A DNA stretch of 9,950 nucleotides from Planctomycetes bacterium SM23_32 (GTDB lineage Bacteria; Planctomycetota; Brocadiia; SM23-32): the NCBI GenBank assembly GCA_001303885.1, contig LJUE01000049.1:1-9950 (forward strand), written 5' to 3'. A program made the translations under genes and the position numbers. Shown here piece after piece: positions 7,489-9,950 of this stretch (the stretch's first letter is position 1; each line of letters begins with the position of its first letter). The notes beneath the pieces were generated by a model. The model did not search any database. It worked only from the letters and a program-made list of their open reading frames with translations, and was not told where the DNA came from.

Positions 7489-8882
7489 GGGCCTGGCTCC
7501 GTGCCGGCGTCCAGGTCTTCCACGAGGCGGTCGGGGCGGCTGTAGACGTTCATCCGCCCCGCGCGGGCGAAGCCGACCAGCGTCAGGCCGTGCCGACGGG
7601 CCAGCGCCACCGCGTGCGCCGTGGCCGCTGAACGCGACACGGCCACCGGCATGCGCTGACGCAGCGCCTTGACGACCATCTCGGCGTTGAGCCGGCCCGT
7701 GGCGATGAGCGCGCCGCGCTGCGTGGCAGTGCCCCGCATAAGGGCGTCGCCGACGACCTTGTCAATGGCGTTGTGGCGGCCGACGTCCTCGAAGAAGTGC
7801 AGCACCCTGCGCCCATCGGTGAAGGCGGCCTGATGCGTGGCCCCCGTCCGGGCGAACACCGGCGCCATGCCGCGCAGCCGGCGGACGACGTCGAGCAGGT
7901 GCGTCGCCGAGATCCGAAAGCCGCCCGCCTCCTCCGGGGCGGCCGGCTCCGGCAGGGGCGGCCCGTAGACGCCGGCGCCGCACGTCGAGGAGATCTGCAG
8001 GCGCACGGCCCTGCGCAGGTCGGCCTCGGCGGCGGGCAGTGCCACGCTGACGCGGCCGGCCGCATAGTCTACTTCGACGCGTTCGACGTCGCTCCAGGTC
8101 GCGGCCAGACCCATATAGGATAGAAAGCCCGCTGCCAGCTCCCGCACGGCCAGGGGCAGGCAGGAGATGGTCACCAGGTGCACGCCGTTGACCCGGAGGG
8201 CGAACGGCTGCTCGACGACGAGCGTGTCCTCCGCGAGCGGCGCGCCTCCGATGCGCCGGACCGGGCAGCGCCGCACCGGGAGAGGCTCGACCTCGCCGAA
8301 CGCCTCGCGGAGCAGCGCCAGGTCCTCCGGCGTGTCTACGTCGCGCAGGCCGGCCGCCTCGGCGCGATCCAGCGGAACTTCCTCGGCGCCCACCTCCGAC
8401 AGGAGGGCCGCTGCGCTCAGGTCGTCGCTCGCCGCCAGACGGGAGTCCAGCGCCGGCAGCAGCTCTGCCCGGTAGACGCCGCAGAGCGGCTCGACGCCGC
8501 GCGGCGTCCGGGCGACCACGGCAGGGGCCCGGTTCTGTGCGGCGGCCCGAGTGATGCGCCGGATGACGTCGTCCGGCACGAGGGGCATGTCGCACCCGAG
8601 CACGAAGACGGCTTCGGCGTGTGTCCTCGCGAGGGCGGCGTGGATGCCCGCCAGGGGGCCGAGCCCGGGGAAGTGGTCCCTGTGGATGGGAGCGTCGAGG
8701 AGGTGGGTCAGGTACTCGGGCCGGTTCGAGACGACGGCCACGGAGGGGAAGAGGCGCCTGAGCCGCTCGACCATCTTGACGGCCAGGGGCGCACCGTCAA
8801 CGCGGAGCATCTCTTTGGCGAATCCCAGCCGCTCGGACTCGCCACCGCACAGCAGGACGGCTTCTGTAGGCTCGGCGCCCAT
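7485..8882 (-). CDS. MobA-FdhD fusion: molybdenum cofactor guanylyltransferase plus formate dehydrogenase sulfurtransferase
   Basis: 465 aa in one frame. Residues 1-193 are MobA-like: LLCGGESERLGFAKEML (11-26, nucleotide-binding loop, R18 and K23), GPLAGIHAAL (75-84), GCDMPLV (96-102, metal-binding D98) and the closing DVDTPEDLALL (181-191). Residues about 203-465 are FdhD-like: EQPFALRVNG (224-233), ELAAGFLSYMGL (248-259), STCGAG (299-304), TGATHQAAF (346-354), EDVGRHNAIDKVVG (365-378), RLNAEMVVKALRQRMP (397-412) and AGRMNVYS (441-448). MobA converts Mo-MPT to the guanine dinucleotide form; FdhD passes sulfur from a cysteine desulfurase to the Mo/W-bisPGD of formate dehydrogenase. The fusion joins consecutive steps almost without a linker. 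Cys301 matches the catalytic Cys, but the second Cys of the usual CxxC is Gly304. The start is supported by GGGGAG (8893-8888) 5 nt upstream and by a promoter at 8926-8918. No formate dehydrogenase gene is in the window. Confidence 0.93.
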   Translation of the reverse strand: MGAEPTEAVLLCGGESERLGFAKEMLRVDGAPLAVKMVERLRRLFPSVAVVSNRPEYLTHLLDAPIHRDHFPGLGPLAGIHAALARTHAEAVFVLGCDMPLVPDDVIRRITRAAAQNRAPAVVARTPRGVEPLCGVYRAELLPALDSRLAASDDLSAAALLSEVGAEEVPLDRAEAAGLRDVDTPEDLALLREAFGEVEPLPVRRCPVRRIGGAPLAEDTLVVEQPFALRVNGVHLVTISCLPLAVRELAAGFLSYMGLAATWSDVERVEVDYAAGRVSVALPAAEADLRRAVRLQISSTCGAGVYGPPLPEPAAPEEAGGFRISATHLLDVVRRLRGMAPVFARTGATHQAAFTDGRRVLHFFEDVGRHNAIDKVVGDALMRGTATQRGALIATGRLNAEMVVKALRQRMPVAVSRSAATAHAVALARRHGLTLVGFARAGRMNVYSRPDRLVEDLDAGTEPGP

Positions 8883-8917
8883 GGCTGCTCCCCGGACCGT
8901 TGCGGGCGTGCCGGGCC

Positions 8918-8926
8918 ATTATAGCA
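8918..8926 (-). promoter_or_regulatory. Extended -10 promoter before mobA-fdhD
   Basis: On the minus strand the sequence reads TGC (8926-8924) then TATAAT (8923-8918), a perfect extended -10 element. No good -35 lies 16-18 nt upstream, which extended -10 promoters can tolerate. Transcription would start near 8911, giving a leader of about 30 nt. It should serve the mobA-fdhD, ATPase, permease and adaptor genes. Readthrough from the diguanylate cyclase gene, which ends at 8965, is also possible since I see no terminator in 8927-8964. Confidence 0.7.
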
Positions 8927-8964
8927 GGCAGGGGGCCGGCTGGAAGGGGGCAGGGGCGAAGCGG

Positions 8965-9873
8965 CTATGGCGCAGCGCGCGCGACGCAGTTGCGGCCGTC
9001 GGCTTTGGCCTGGTAGAGGGCAGTGTCGGCCGCCCGCACCAGGTCGGCGGCGCTGGCGGCGGCCAGATCGGAAGATGCCGCTACGCCGATGCTCGCCGTC
9101 ACGCTGACGGGGCCGCCCGTGGTGGCCACGCTGCGGTCCGAGACGGCGGTCCGCACGCGCTCGGCGATCTTGGCGGCGCTCTCCCCGTCGCAGCCCGGCA
9201 GGATCAGCAGGAACTCCTCGCCTCCGTAGCGCCCCAGGGTGTCATAGGGACGGACCGCCTGCTCCATGCGGCCGGCCAGCTCCGCGAGCACCGTGTCCCC
9301 GACCTGGTGACCGTGCGTGTCGTTCACCTGTTTGAACCGGTCCACGTCCAACATGGCCACGCCGATGCTGCTCTGCTCGCGCACGTGGCGGTTGAACTCG
9401 CGTTCGAGCGCCTCGAGGATGCCTTGGTGGTTCCACAGGCCGGTCAGGCCGTCGTGGGTGGCCATCTGCCGGAGGCGTTCCTGGGCGTCCAGCAGGTCCT
9501 GTTGCAGGTCCAGCACCCGCTGGCCCGCCCGGACGCGTACCTCTAACTCCTGGCGGTCGAAGGGCTTGATCACGTAGTCGTCGGCCCCGGCGCGGAGCCC
9601 CTCGACCAGGTCCTCCCGGCTGTCGCGGGCGCTGAGGATGATGATGTAGACCAGCGCCCCGCCTTCGGCGGACCGGATGCGGCGGCACAACTCCGGGCCG
9701 CTGACCTCCGGCAGCATCCAGTCGCAGATGGCCAGGCGCGCCTCGCCCTTGCGGAGGGCCTCTTCGGCCTCCCGCCCGCTGCGCACGCTGGCCACCTCGT
9801 AGCCCCATTTCTGGAGCGTCGCCTCGAGCAGTCGGCGGGTGACGGGATCGTCCTCGGCCACCAGGACCTTCAT
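8965..9873 (-). CDS. Response regulator diguanylate cyclase (REC-GGDEF, PleD/WspR-like)
   Basis: 302 aa from ATG 9873. Residues 1-118 are a receiver domain with acidic D8/D9, phospho-acceptor D51 (ICDWMLPEVSG), S81 and K103 (IKPF). Residues 119-140 form a helical linker (QQDLLDAQERLRQMATHDGL). Residues 137-300 are a GGDEF domain with D176 and D178 in MLDVDRFKQVND and the active-site motif GGEEF at 217-221, the common E variant. RPYD (208-211) sits at the usual distance before it and matches the RxxD inhibitory c-di-GMP site. Phosphorylation should therefore switch on c-di-GMP synthesis from two GTP, with product feedback. The frame can be extended to 9927, but that part overlaps the upstream gene. 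The ATG at 9873 forms an ATGA overlap with that gene's stop, and its first residues (MKVLVAEDDP) are a canonical REC start. There is no strong ribosome site, so it is probably translated by coupling. Confidence 0.94.
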   Translation of the reverse strand: MKVLVAEDDPVTRRLLEATLQKWGYEVASVRSGREAEEALRKGEARLAICDWMLPEVSGPELCRRIRSAEGGALVYIIILSARDSREDLVEGLRAGADDYVIKPFDRQELEVRVRAGQRVLDLQQDLLDAQERLRQMATHDGLTGLWNHQGILEALEREFNRHVREQSSIGVAMLDVDRFKQVNDTHGHQVGDTVLAELAGRMEQAVRPYDTLGRYGGEEFLLILPGCDGESAAKIAERVRTAVSDRSVATTGGPVSVTASIGVAASSDLAAASAADLVRAADTALYQAKADGRNCVARAAP

Positions 9874-9950
9874 CGCTGCTGCACCCACTCCTCGGTCTTG
9901 ATGACCTCGTTCAGCCGGGCCAGGCACTCGGCCAGCTCTGTGAGGGCTTC
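9870..9950 (-). CDS. C-terminal end of an unidentified gene, 5' part outside the window
   Basis: The final 26 codons and a TGA stop are present, reading in the frame that ends RLNEVIKTEEWVQQR. The segment is amphipathic and helical, with no recognisable domain. The TGA overlaps the ATG of the diguanylate cyclase as ATGA, a usual operon junction, which is the main support for it being coding. A sensor kinase or another signalling protein acting on the receiver domain is a reasonable guess from context only. Confidence 0.65.
   Translation of the reverse strand, partial: EALTELAECLARLNEVIKTEEWVQQR

Noticed and set aside
8178..8924. Plus-strand open frame of 248 codons opposite mobA-fdhD
   Set aside because: It is again the exactly opposed register. 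The minus strand carries the full MobA and FdhD motif sets.
8927..8964. Possible terminator after the diguanylate cyclase gene
   Set aside because: The stretch is C-rich on the minus strand, with no convincing stem followed by a T-run.
9874..9927. 18-residue N-terminal extension of the diguanylate cyclase
   Set aside because: It overlaps the end of the upstream gene in another frame. The receiver fold begins at the ATG at 9873, which forms an ATGA junction.
1..9950. CRISPR arrays, tRNA or rRNA genes, insertion sequences, phage or toxin-antitoxin genes
   Set aside because: I saw no regularly spaced repeats, no tRNA-like folds, no transposase or integrase motifs and no terminal inverted repeats; coding density is almost continuous on one strand.

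Overview
The window is GC-rich bacterial chromosomal DNA in which every credible gene lies on the minus strand, so transcription runs from high to low coordinates. The proteins are Gram-negative in type: a TolC-like outer-membrane lipoprotein, periplasmic adaptors, an FtsX/MacB-type ABC exporter, a GGDEF response regulator and molybdenum-cofactor maturation domains. The TolC N-terminus (lipid-attachment Cys followed by a YKRSADREVY stretch) resembles TolC-family proteins I associate with Planctomycetota. That assignment is an inference with moderate-to-low confidence. The MobA/FdhD domains suggest an organism that makes a Mo/W-bisPGD formate dehydrogenase or a related enzyme.

Layout in transcription order: (1) 9950-9870, the last 26 codons of an unidentified gene, joined by an ATGA overlap to (2) 9873-8965, a REC-GGDEF diguanylate cyclase with a putative inhibitory I-site. 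(3) A short gap carries an extended -10 promoter (TGC-TATAAT, 8926-8918). It drives (4) 8882-7485, a single-ORF fusion of MobA (Mo-cofactor guanylyltransferase) and FdhD (formate dehydrogenase sulfurtransferase). This is followed without a gap by (5) 7488-6778, an ABC ATPase of the LolD/MacB type, (6) 6784-4409, an eight-TM FtsX-type permease, and (7) 4405-3071, a periplasmic adaptor. Start/stop overlaps of 4 and 7 nt and a 3-nt gap make genes 4-7 look like one translationally coupled operon.

(8) The 3070-2934 gap holds nested inverted repeats and a strong sigma70-type promoter (TTGACA, 17 nt, GAGAAT). A 22-bp palindrome starts at the last base of the -10 box. (9) 2896-2303 is a TetR-family regulator, which probably represses its own operon through that palindrome. 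(10) 2316-610 is a TolC-family outer-membrane factor and (11) 623-1 a second periplasmic adaptor with a His-rich N-terminal tail, cut by the window edge. These also overlap (14 nt each).

The main picture is two adjacent tripartite efflux modules. One is constitutive-looking and led by a MobA-FdhD fusion. The other is TetR-controlled and supplies the only outer-membrane factor seen here, so the TolC protein may serve both. The most noteworthy items are the MobA-FdhD fusion, its loss of the second cysteine of the FdhD CxxC motif, its placement at the head of an exporter operon, and the promoter/operator that fixes the true tetR start. No RNA genes, insertion sequences, CRISPR arrays or phage genes were seen.
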